Shown in pieces: positions 1-5,976 of a stretch of DNA of 8,990 nt. Within the stretch, counting starts at the first letter, position 1, and each line of letters starts with the position of its first letter. Origin of the DNA: DSAR01 sp034437315. Its GTDB lineage: Bacteria; Chloroflexota; Anaerolineae; B4-G1. The position numbers and the translations under genes are program-made. The notes beneath the pieces are model-generated. The model did no database searches, had not been told where the DNA came from, and saw only the letters and a program-made list of their open reading frames with translations. The DNA is taken from contig DAOTUC010000056.1 in assembly GCA_034437315.1 (NCBI GenBank), positions 1 to 8,990 on the forward strand. The letters run 5' to 3'.

Positions 1-198
1 TGTTTCCAGGCCCGTGCTCGAAATGACGATTTTGGCGACAAATAGGCCTTCTGGGAGCAGTTTTCAAGGAAAATCGCTGTTTCACAGTTCAAAGTTTAAT
101 GGCGATGCTCAAGACAAATGACCCACTAGCTAGCAGATCCCAGATTCCGACGGAGCGCGAGGGATGATGTTCAGTCCATGGGAATAGGAGGCGACAGG

Positions 199-222
199 AT
201 GATCTGGATAAAAAGGAGGTGA
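199..222 (+). CDS. Possible 7-codon leader peptide (MIWIKRR)
   Basis: An ATG at 199 follows an AGGAGG (186-191) with an ideal 7-nt spacer. It opens a frame of seven codons, Met-Ile-Trp-Ile-Lys-Arg-Arg, then TGA at 220-222. The last two sense codons are AGG-AGG, and they are themselves the core of a perfect Shine-Dalgarno sequence (AAAGGAGGTGA, 212-222) overlapping the stop. Tandem AGG codons and internal Shine-Dalgarno sequences are both known to slow ribosomes, so this could be a cis-acting leader ORF for the genes from 366 on. No real start codon follows the second Shine-Dalgarno at usable distance. The ORF is short enough to be chance; comparison with relatives would settle it. Confidence 0.3.
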   Translation: MIWIKRR

Positions 223-293
223 CCGACGGGCGAAGCAGACTGAAGTAGGCTTGGGATCTAAGGGAGGGAAGGAGTCATACCATCCAGGAGTCA

Positions 294-343
294 ATCTCAC
301 CTACCCTAGAGTGGGTACGCACACGAGGGTTTGGGGTAGAGAT
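294..343 (+). promoter_or_regulatory. Candidate leader RNA hairpin with alternative pairings
   Basis: TACCC (302-306) can pair with GGGTA (334-338), and the stem extends through ATCTC (294-298) with GAGAT (339-343) across a 3-nt bulge, giving ten base pairs just before the AGGAGG at 356-361. The same TACCC can instead pair with a nearer GGGTA at 313-317 (6-nt loop), and ACCCT (303-307) with AGGGT (326-330). Mutually exclusive pairings next to a ribosome binding site would fit an attenuator or translational switch, but I recognise no riboswitch class or T-box core here. It could be chance; no folding energy was calculated. Confidence 0.25.
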
Positions 344-365
344 AACCATACAGATAGGAGGAAAT

Positions 366-1520
366 ATGTTGCGCGTGAGCAAATTGAAGCGGTTCCTTCA
401 CGTGGGGAGGTTGTTTGTCCTCGCCACTTTACTAGTATCCTGTGGGCCGACATATATCAAAGAGCCGACTGATGAACCGATCGTCTTCGGCATGGGAGCC
501 CCCATGACAGGAGATGCCGCTGATTACGGCAACCAGCTGGAGACCGGGGTCCGCATGGCCATTGAGGAAATTAATGCCGCTGGCGGCATCGACGGGCGAC
601 CTGTGGAGCTCAAGATCTGCGACGCCATGTGTGACCCCTATGAGGGTTCAATGTGTGCTCAGCGCATGACCAACGACGAAGGGATCTTCGCCGTCATTGG
701 TCACGTCTGCAGCAGCTCCACCCTGGCAGGGGGGCCGATCTACGAAGAGGCGGGCCTGACGGTCATGACCGTCAGCTCCACCAACCCGGAGATCACCCAG
801 AAGGGCTGGGAACATATGTTCCGCACTATCGCCCACGACGGGCTCCAGGGGCCTCTCATGGCCCAGTTCGCCATTGAGGAGTTGGGCGCCACGAAGCTGG
901 CCATCATGTACGCCAACCACGACTACGGCAAGGGGCTCCTCGACGCCACCCTCCCCGCCGTCCCTGACCTCGGCGGTGAGGTCATCGCTGTCGAGACCTA
1001 CGCTCCTGGCGTCGACAAGGACTTCAGCGCTCAGCTGACCAAGATCGCCAGAGCCGAACCCGATGCCCTGCTCCTGCTCACCGACTACGCCGAGGGCGGC
1101 ATGATCACCAATCAGCGCCTCCACGCCGGCCTTGAAGACGTCCCTGTCATCGCATCAGCCGGCAACCAGCACCAGCAGTTCATTGACCTCGGTGGCGAGG
1201 GTGCCGAAGGCACCTATGTTACCGCTTACTTCGACCCGGAAAGGCCAGACCCCCAGATCCAGGAGTTCGTGGCGAAGTACAGAGAGAAGTACGACCATCT
1301 GCCCTCTGAGCAGGCAGGCTACGGTTATGAAGCCCCTTACATCCTCAAGCAAGCTATCGAGATGGGCGCAACCAAGGAGACCCTCCACGAGGTCCTACAC
1401 CAGGTCGAGTACGACGGCCTGACCGGTCTCACCAAATTCGACGAGAATGGCGATGTCTCTGGCAAGGGGCAGCACATCCTCATCGTCAGGGACGGCGAGT
1501 TCACCAGCTACACACCTTAG
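366..1520 (+). CDS. ABC transporter substrate-binding lipoprotein, branched-chain amino acid (LivK) type
   Basis: Extracytoplasmic solute receptor of the type 1 periplasmic-binding-protein fold (Peripla_BP_6 / LivK-like family), which delivers amino acids, amides or related small acids to a membrane ABC transporter. The 384-residue product has a basic N-terminus, a hydrophobic stretch (about residues 13-24) and a lipobox ending L-V-S-C, so Cys26 would be lipidated and the mature protein membrane-anchored. The mature part starts with the family pattern PIVFGMGAPMTG (38-49), then ...GVRMAIEEINAAGGIDG (61-77) and the ligand-pocket loop GHVCSSST (112-119), with a following SSTNPE segment. Start ATG 366 has AGGAGG at 356-361. 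Four cysteines (85, 89, 97, 115) in the first lobe could form disulfides. No permease or ATPase gene lies beside it, so it is an orphan receptor heading an enzyme operon; that placement suggests it binds the pathway substrate (inference). Ligand unknown. Confidence 0.93.
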   Translation: MLRVSKLKRFLHVGRLFVLATLLVSCGPTYIKEPTDEPIVFGMGAPMTGDAADYGNQLETGVRMAIEEINAAGGIDGRPVELKICDAMCDPYEGSMCAQRMTNDEGIFAVIGHVCSSSTLAGGPIYEEAGLTVMTVSSTNPEITQKGWEHMFRTIAHDGLQGPLMAQFAIEELGATKLAIMYANHDYGKGLLDATLPAVPDLGGEVIAVETYAPGVDKDFSAQLTKIARAEPDALLLLTDYAEGGMITNQRLHAGLEDVPVIASAGNQHQQFIDLGGEGAEGTYVTAYFDPERPDPQIQEFVAKYREKYDHLPSEQAGYGYEAPYILKQAIEMGATKETLHEVLHQVEYDGLTGLTKFDENGDVSGKGQHILIVRDGEFTSYTP

Positions 1521-1545
1521 GACATTGCTCGTGAATCGTATCGTC

Positions 1546-1569
1546 TGTGGAGGGTGAAAGCCCTCCACA
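1546..1569 (+). promoter_or_regulatory. Strong intercistronic hairpin after the binding-protein gene
   Basis: A perfect 9-bp GC-rich stem, TGTGGAGGG (1546-1554) with CCCTCCACA (1561-1569), encloses a 6-nt loop (TGAAAG). It lies 26 nt after the stop of the binding-protein gene. No T-run follows, so it does not look like an intrinsic terminator. A smaller hairpin (1580-1596, CCGG/CCGG core with flanking G-T pairs) comes just after. Known transport operons use such structures to stabilise the upstream message so that the binding protein is made in excess over downstream enzymes; that role here is inference. Confidence 0.55.
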
Positions 1570-1628
1570 AACATCCTTCGGCCGGTCCTGCCGGTTCCAG
1601 CAAGCATCTGTCGTATGAGGGGATGGTT

Positions 1629-2996
1629 ATGGCAACAGAAATCGTTATGCCCAAGTTAAGCTTCGTGGTTACGGAGGGCACCATTCTCGAGTGGCTCAAA
1701 GAGCCGGGTGACGAGGTCGAGAAGGGCGAGCCGCTGCTCGTAATCGAGTCGGAGAAAGCCAATATCGATGTAGAGTCACCGGCCACGGGCATTCTCGGCT
1801 CTGAGCTCGCGCCCGTAGGCACGACTGTACCAGTGACGACTACCATCGGCTACATACTGGAGCCGGGCGAGAAGACACCGTCGTTGCAGCTGAGAGGCAA
1901 AGAGGAGGTGTCGGATGGAGTCGAGGAGTCGCCGGACTCGGATCAAGCGGTCGGCGATCTGACCTCGGCGACACATAAGGAGACTGGGCGTGGGTGTCGA
2001 GTCAAAGCCTCCCCCTCCGCCAAGCGGGTAGCGCGAGAGAAGAACGTGGATCTGGGTGCCATCAAGGGGAGCGGTCCCGGCGGCCGCATCGTCAAGGAAG
2101 ATGTCCTATCTTATGCGGAGGCCAGGGCTGAGCGAGCGAAGATGGCCGAGAAGACCAGGATCACCCCCGTGGCGCGCAATCTGGCGTTCCACCTGGGCGT
2201 CGACGTAACCCGGGTGGAGGGTAGCGGGCCCGATGGAAAAATAACCTTGGGAGACATACGGCGCGTCGCTCAGGCAGCCTCACCCATTCTGGATCGCCGC
2301 CAGCAGGGAGATGAGGAAGAGCTTTTAGGCTCGATTCAGCGTGTCGCTGCAGAGCGGATGACATTCAGCTTCCGAGAGGCCCCCCACTTCTACCTGAGCG
2401 TACAAGTGGATATGACGCAATCAATGAGTATGCGGGAGCAGCTGATGTCCCCGATTGAGTCACAAATGGGTCTTCGCCTCTCCTTTAGTGACATCCTCAT
2501 TCTCGCACTCTCTAGAGCACTGAGCCAGAATCCGAGAATGAATACTTCCTATGACGAGGGGAAACTTATCAAGCACCAGGCGGTGAACGTGGGGCTTGCT
2601 GTGGATACTCCGCGGGGGCTAACTGTCCCCGTGATCCATAACACCGACAAACTGAGCCTGGAGGAGATTGTGCGTGAGCGAGAAGCGGCTGTAAACAAGG
2701 CACGAAAAAATCGGTTGTCACCCGATGATCTGGCCGGCGGCACGTTCACGCTCTCTAACCTGGGTATGCTCGGCGTGGATATGTTTGGCGCAATTATCAA
2801 TCCTCCGGAGGCAGCGATCCTCGCCGTAGGCAGCATTAAGAAGCGCCCTTTGGTTGTTGACGCTGAACTGACGATCAGACCAACGATGTGGCTGACCCTC
2901 TCGGTGGACCATCGCGTCACCGACGGTGCCAACGCTGCTCGTTTTCTTCAGATATTGGCCTCCTATCTTGAGGCCCCGTATCAATTGATCATCTAG
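1629..2996 (+). CDS. acoC-like: 2-oxo acid dehydrogenase complex E2, dihydrolipoamide acyltransferase (acetoin/pyruvate type)
   Basis: Core acyltransferase of a 2-oxo acid or acetoin dehydrogenase complex: it accepts the acyl group from E1 on a swinging lipoyl arm and transfers it to CoA. From ATG 1629 the protein has 455 residues. One lipoyl domain (about 1-80) carries the lipoylation site in ESEKAN (Lys43). A charged linker (about 82-125) leads to a peripheral-subunit-binding domain (128-162, ending SGPGGRIVKEDV), and then to a second, similar one (178-213, with GSGPDGKITLGDI). The catalytic domain runs from about 234 to the end and has the DHRVTDG motif, with catalytic His428 and Asp432. 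I chose ATG 1629 because GAGGGG (1617-1622) lies 6 nt before it and MATEIVMPKLS is the usual family start; GTG 1554 would add 25 unlikely residues. The tandem binding domains are notable because no E3 gene is present here. Confidence 0.93.
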   Translation: MATEIVMPKLSFVVTEGTILEWLKEPGDEVEKGEPLLVIESEKANIDVESPATGILGSELAPVGTTVPVTTTIGYILEPGEKTPSLQLRGKEEVSDGVEESPDSDQAVGDLTSATHKETGRGCRVKASPSAKRVAREKNVDLGAIKGSGPGGRIVKEDVLSYAEARAERAKMAEKTRITPVARNLAFHLGVDVTRVEGSGPDGKITLGDIRRVAQAASPILDRRQQGDEEELLGSIQRVAAERMTFSFREAPHFYLSVQVDMTQSMSMREQLMSPIESQMGLRLSFSDILILALSRALSQNPRMNTSYDEGKLIKHQAVNVGLAVDTPRGLTVPVIHNTDKLSLEEIVREREAAVNKARKNRLSPDDLAGGTFTLSNLGMLGVDMFGAIINPPEAAILAVGSIKKRPLVVDAELTIRPTMWLTLSVDHRVTDGANAARFLQILASYLEAPYQLII

Positions 2997-3059
2997 ACAA
3001 AATCGTCTCGGCATCGTATCGAGAGCAGGATGAAGAACGACAATACTAGGAGGTACTAC

Positions 3060-4028
3060 GTGATCCCACGAGAGAAACACGCCGAATTCTACAGGACGAT
3101 GGTCCGCATTCGACAGTTTGAGGAGAAGGCGATAGACGTCTTCCATCGAGGTAAGATTCCAGGTTTCATCCATTCCTACATCGGTGAAGAAGCCATTGCG
3201 ACTGGTGTCTGTGCCGCGCTCGATCCGACTGATTACATCACGGGCACCCACCGTGGGCACGGTCACTGCCTGGCAAAAGGGATGCGCATGGACCGGATGA
3301 TGGCTGAGCTCTACGGCAAGCGGGGTGGGTACAATAAAGGCAAAGCCGGATCGATGCATATCACCGATTTCAGCTGTGGTGTATTGGGCTGTAACGGCAT
3401 CGTAGCTGGAGGGATCGGATTGGCCACGGGGGCTGCGTGGGGCAGTCAGTTCAAGAAGGATGGACGCATTGTCGTTTGCTTCTTCGGAGATGGCGCGATG
3501 AACCGGGGCTCGTTCCACGAAGCAGTGAACATGGCTTCTATCTGGTCGCTTCCCGTCCTCTACGTTGTAGAGGCCAATGGGTGGGCGATTTCGCTCTCCA
3601 CCTCAGACGCCATCAATCTGGGCGATCTCACGGAACGAGCAAAGGCATACGGAATCCCCAGTGTTGGCATTGACGGCTATGACGTGCTTGCTGTCTACGA
3701 GGCAACGGAGGCAGCGGCTGCGAGAGCACGATGTGGTGAAGGGCCGACGATTCTGGTCTGCTACGCCCCCCGCATGAGAGGGCATGAGGAAGGTGATCCT
3801 CAGACCTACCGACCAGAACAGGACGTGGCAGAGGCAAAGAAGAACGATCCGCTCCCCGGCTATCGCTCGTATCTTGTAGAGAACTCGCTGCTGGACGAGG
3901 AGGATCTGGCGGAGATCGAGGACGAGGTAGTAGCCGAGGTGGAGGAAGCTGTCCGGTTCGCCGATGACAGCCCTTATCCCGAGCCAGAAGAGACATTCGA
4001 AGACCTGTTTATCGAGGAGGTATCGTGA
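3060..4028 (+). CDS. acoA-like: Thiamine-diphosphate-dependent dehydrogenase E1 alpha subunit (acetoin/pyruvate type)
   Basis: Alpha subunit of the heterotetrameric E1 that decarboxylates a 2-oxo acid, or cleaves acetoin, on thiamine diphosphate and passes the acyl unit to E2. Numbered from GTG 3060 (322 residues, usual for AcoA/PdhA), it shows MYRTM-like RTMVRIRQFEEKA near the start, the THRGHGH segment, and the cofactor motif starting GDGAMN (143-148) and ending EANGWAIS (171-178). Asp144 and Asn173 are the expected metal ligands; the usual ENN is EAN here, which keeps the coordinating Asn. GTG 3060 is preferred because AGGAGG (3048-3053) lies 6 nt upstream. The frame is also open from ATG 3030, which has only a weak, too-close site and adds ten residues. 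The stop overlaps the E1 beta start (TGATG). Substrate (acetoin, pyruvate, branched oxo acid or other) cannot be read from the sequence. Confidence 0.93.
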   Translation: MIPREKHAEFYRTMVRIRQFEEKAIDVFHRGKIPGFIHSYIGEEAIATGVCAALDPTDYITGTHRGHGHCLAKGMRMDRMMAELYGKRGGYNKGKAGSMHITDFSCGVLGCNGIVAGGIGLATGAAWGSQFKKDGRIVVCFFGDGAMNRGSFHEAVNMASIWSLPVLYVVEANGWAISLSTSDAINLGDLTERAKAYGIPSVGIDGYDVLAVYEATEAAAARARCGEGPTILVCYAPRMRGHEEGDPQTYRPEQDVAEAKKNDPLPGYRSYLVENSLLDEEDLAEIEDEVVAEVEEAVRFADDSPYPEPEETFEDLFIEEVS

Positions 4029-5005
4029 TGCGAGAAATCACGTATTCTGAGGCCATCAACGAGGCAATGAAGGAGGAGATGCGTCGGGATCCTATGATCG
4101 TGACCTATGGCGAGGACATTGCTGCCATAGGCGGCAACTTCGGCGTGACAAAGGGACTCCTTGACGAATTTGGGGCCGAGCGCGTCAAGGACACGCCAAT
4201 CTCGGAGGACGCCATTGTTGGGATGGGCCTGGGCGCGGCGATGGTCGGGGTCCGACCAGTAGCAGAGATCATGTTCTCCTCGTTTCTGGGTTGCTGTATG
4301 GAACAGATCCTCAATCAGGTCTCTGCCATACGCTATATGAGTGGCGGACAGGTCGAAGTGCCTCTGGTGGTACGAACGGTCAACAGCTTGGGGCGTTCTG
4401 GTGCAGCCCAGCATTCGGGGCGCACCGAGGCCTGGATTATGCACACACCAGGCATCCGAGTCGCCGTGCCCTGCACGCCCTACGATGCGAAGGGACTGCT
4501 GAAGACTGCTATACGGAGCAATGATCCGGTGATGTTCTTCGAGCACGCTATCCTCTACTATCAGGTGAAGGGCGAAGTGCCGGAGGAGGAGTACACGATT
4601 CCGTTCGGGGTCGCCGATGTGAAACGGGAGGGCACGGATCTCACCATTGTGGCCTATCACATGATGGTCCACAAAGCCTTGGAAGCCGCTGACATCCTGG
4701 CTGAAGACGGCATTGACGTAGAGGTCGTGGATCCTCGCACGCTGGTGCCGCTAGACGTTGACACGATCGTGAAGTCAGTCAAGAAGACCAATCGGGTCAT
4801 CGTCGCGTCTGAGGAATGCGAGCGGGCTGGGGTGTGCGGCGAGATCGCGTTCCGCATTATCGAGGAAGCGTTCGACTATCTGGATGCACCCATTGAGCGT
4901 GTGGCAGCGGCCAACGTGCCTGTCCCGTTCAGTCCTGCCCTTGAGGAGGAGATGATGCCCCAAGTGGACGATCTCGTCAAGGCTGCTCGGCGAATGGTCT
5001 ATTGA
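4028..5005 (+). CDS. acoB-like: Thiamine-diphosphate-dependent dehydrogenase E1 beta subunit (acetoin/pyruvate type)
   Basis: Beta subunit of the E1 component; it completes the thiamine diphosphate site at the alpha/beta interface. The 325-residue length is typical of AcoB/PdhB. Family features in order: ITYSEAINEAM at the N-terminus, GEDI (28-31), DTPISE (55-60, with Glu60 the expected cofactor-activating glutamate), IRYMSGGQ (101-108), AAQHSGRTEAW (126-136, with the conserved His129), SNDPVMFFEH, VVDPRTLVPLD and a C-terminal ANVPVPF. ATG 4028 is chosen because GAGGAGG (4014-4020) is 7 nt upstream; GTG 4025 is also in frame but too close to that site. The one-base overlap with E1 alpha indicates translational coupling and equal stoichiometry. 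The stretch FSSFLGCCMEQI replaces the more common F-x-D-F...DQI with milder residues, so substrate or interface details may differ from classical pyruvate dehydrogenase. Confidence 0.94.
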   Translation: MREITYSEAINEAMKEEMRRDPMIVTYGEDIAAIGGNFGVTKGLLDEFGAERVKDTPISEDAIVGMGLGAAMVGVRPVAEIMFSSFLGCCMEQILNQVSAIRYMSGGQVEVPLVVRTVNSLGRSGAAQHSGRTEAWIMHTPGIRVAVPCTPYDAKGLLKTAIRSNDPVMFFEHAILYYQVKGEVPEEEYTIPFGVADVKREGTDLTIVAYHMMVHKALEAADILAEDGIDVEVVDPRTLVPLDVDTIVKSVKKTNRVIVASEECERAGVCGEIAFRIIEEAFDYLDAPIERVAAANVPVPFSPALEEEMMPQVDDLVKAARRMVY

Positions 5006-5042
5006 TGGACTCGGCTATGATGGTCGTCGGAAGGAGCGTGCA

Positions 5043-5831
5043 ATGAAGATCTTCTGGAATGAGGCGACATCGGGGAGTTCTGAGCTAGTACCACTCTGGA
5101 ACACCCTGCGCGAGTATTTCCCTCAAGTGGCGCACGCCGATACCGACGTCCACTTGAGACACCTCCCCTTGTCAGGCGGCTACGTACGCACGCTGTACAC
5201 GGAGCTGCTGAACAACCGGGCGGTCGTGGAGAACACCATCGGGGCCCAAGAGGAAGGGTTTGATGCCGTCGTTCTGGGTTGCTGGGCAGACCCTCTCTGG
5301 GAGGCCCGCGAGGTAGTCGACATCCCTGTGGTGGGGATAGGCGAGGCCTCTATGCTTCTGGCCACGACGCTGGGCCACAAGTTCGCTGTAATTACTGTGG
5401 CACCGGGCGTGGTGCCCACCATTGAGATCGACTTGCGGCTGTACGGTATGGAGGATCGCTTCATCCACCTACCGGTCAGGGCACTTGATCCTCCATCCGA
5501 TGCCGACCTACTCTTGGAGAGCATTGAGGATCCCTATCGGCGACTTATCCCTACCTTCGAGCGCGTAGCGCACGGCTGTATTGAGGACGGGGCGGAGGTG
5601 ATAGTGGTGGGGTGTGGTTACTACGGTCCAATCCTCTCCCTTCACGGGTACAGGGAGATACCGGGTACCGGGGTGCCTGTGGTGGACTGCAGTGCTGCGG
5701 GCCTGAAGATGGCCGAGATGCTGGTTGGGCTCCGCGAGAGCATCGGGCTCCAGAAGAGCACCGCCGGCTATTTTCGGTCAGCGCCAGAGGGGATGCTGGA
5801 CCAGGTGCGACGGGCGCACGGATTAGCATAG
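5043..5831 (+). CDS. Asp/Glu/hydantoin racemase superfamily protein
   Basis: A 262-residue cytoplasmic protein of the cofactor-independent two-cysteine superfamily (aspartate/glutamate racemase, hydantoin racemase, maleate isomerase, arylmalonate decarboxylase). Both catalytic cysteines are visible: Cys80 in VVLGCWADPLWEAREVVDIP and Cys191 in VVGCGYYGP. The context of the first, D-P-x-x-x-x-A-R-E then I-P-V-V-G-I-G-E-A (94-102), most resembles hydantoin racemases. Two cysteines imply true racemase or epimerase chemistry rather than the one-cysteine decarboxylase variant. AAGGAG (5031-5036) sits 6 nt before ATG 5043, and the gene starts 37 nt after E1 beta. No hydantoinase or carbamoylase accompanies it, so hydantoin itself is not the obvious substrate. 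Its neighbour, an amino-acid-type FAD dehydrogenase, suggests it interconverts L and D forms of an amino acid or related acid (inference). Confidence 0.85.
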   Translation: MKIFWNEATSGSSELVPLWNTLREYFPQVAHADTDVHLRHLPLSGGYVRTLYTELLNNRAVVENTIGAQEEGFDAVVLGCWADPLWEAREVVDIPVVGIGEASMLLATTLGHKFAVITVAPGVVPTIEIDLRLYGMEDRFIHLPVRALDPPSDADLLLESIEDPYRRLIPTFERVAHGCIEDGAEVIVVGCGYYGPILSLHGYREIPGTGVPVVDCSAAGLKMAEMLVGLRESIGLQKSTAGYFRSAPEGMLDQVRRAHGLA

Positions 5832-5976
5832 TATGTACTGGTGGATCGGCGGAGACGCTACCAGTATCGTACGATCCAAAGAACCCGGCTCCCGTCTTAT
5901 CGGAGCGGCGGATAACGGGGGCCGTACGCGGAGTGACGAGAGTAGCGGGGAGGCGTGCCATTGAGGAGGTCATGCA
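5832..5976 (+). other. 145-base intergenic gap between racemase and FAD oxidoreductase genes
   Basis: This is the longest internal gap of the operon. One frame stays open right through it to TAG 5999-6001, and ATG 5833 opens a separate frame of about 43 codons, but neither has a convincing ribosome binding site or a recognisable protein pattern. The gap ends in GAGGAGG (5963-5969), the binding site for the oxidoreductase gene. I see no terminator with a T-run. It could be the eroded remains of a small gene, for instance an iron-sulfur partner subunit, but nothing in the translation supports that directly. Confidence 0.4.

Larger units (their letters stand above)
1..365 (+). other. Non-coding leader region upstream of the operon
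   Basis: I see no convincing gene on either strand in these 365 bases. The first ~110 bases are AT-richer than the genes and include an inverted repeat CGATTTT (27-33) / AAAATCG (70-76); a promoter probably lies in this part, but I found no -35/-10 pair with acceptable spacing and name none. From about 180 on the strand is markedly purine-rich, with successive Shine-Dalgarno-like tracts at 186-191, 210-222, about 260-275 and 356-361. Only the last precedes a large gene. A 7-codon mini-ORF and a candidate hairpin in this stretch are listed separately. An open frame from TTG 251 to 472 overlaps the first gene out of frame and looks like chance. Confidence 0.6.

Noticed and set aside
205..230. 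AAAGGAGGTGA considered as the reverse complement of a 16S rRNA 3' end
   Set aside because: Only the anti-Shine-Dalgarno complement matches; the neighbouring bases do not resemble the conserved end of 16S rRNA.
300..330. T-box antiterminator-like GTGGGTAC segment in the leader
   Set aside because: The conserved T-box core and specifier-loop features are not found, and no terminator follows.
251..472. 73-codon plus-strand frame starting TTG, overlapping the first gene
   Set aside because: It has a poor start and no family pattern, and it overlaps the lipoprotein gene out of frame through its signal peptide.
2718..3518. 266-codon open frame on the minus strand across the E2/E1 alpha junction
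   Set aside because: It lies opposite two genes with clear family motifs, spans their intergenic gap, and its translation shows no recognisable domain; long antisense frames are expected in GC-rich coding DNA.
5833..5963. 43-codon frame from ATG 5833 in the gap before the FAD oxidoreductase
   Set aside because: There is no ribosome binding site at useful distance and the translation is low-complexity without any known pattern.
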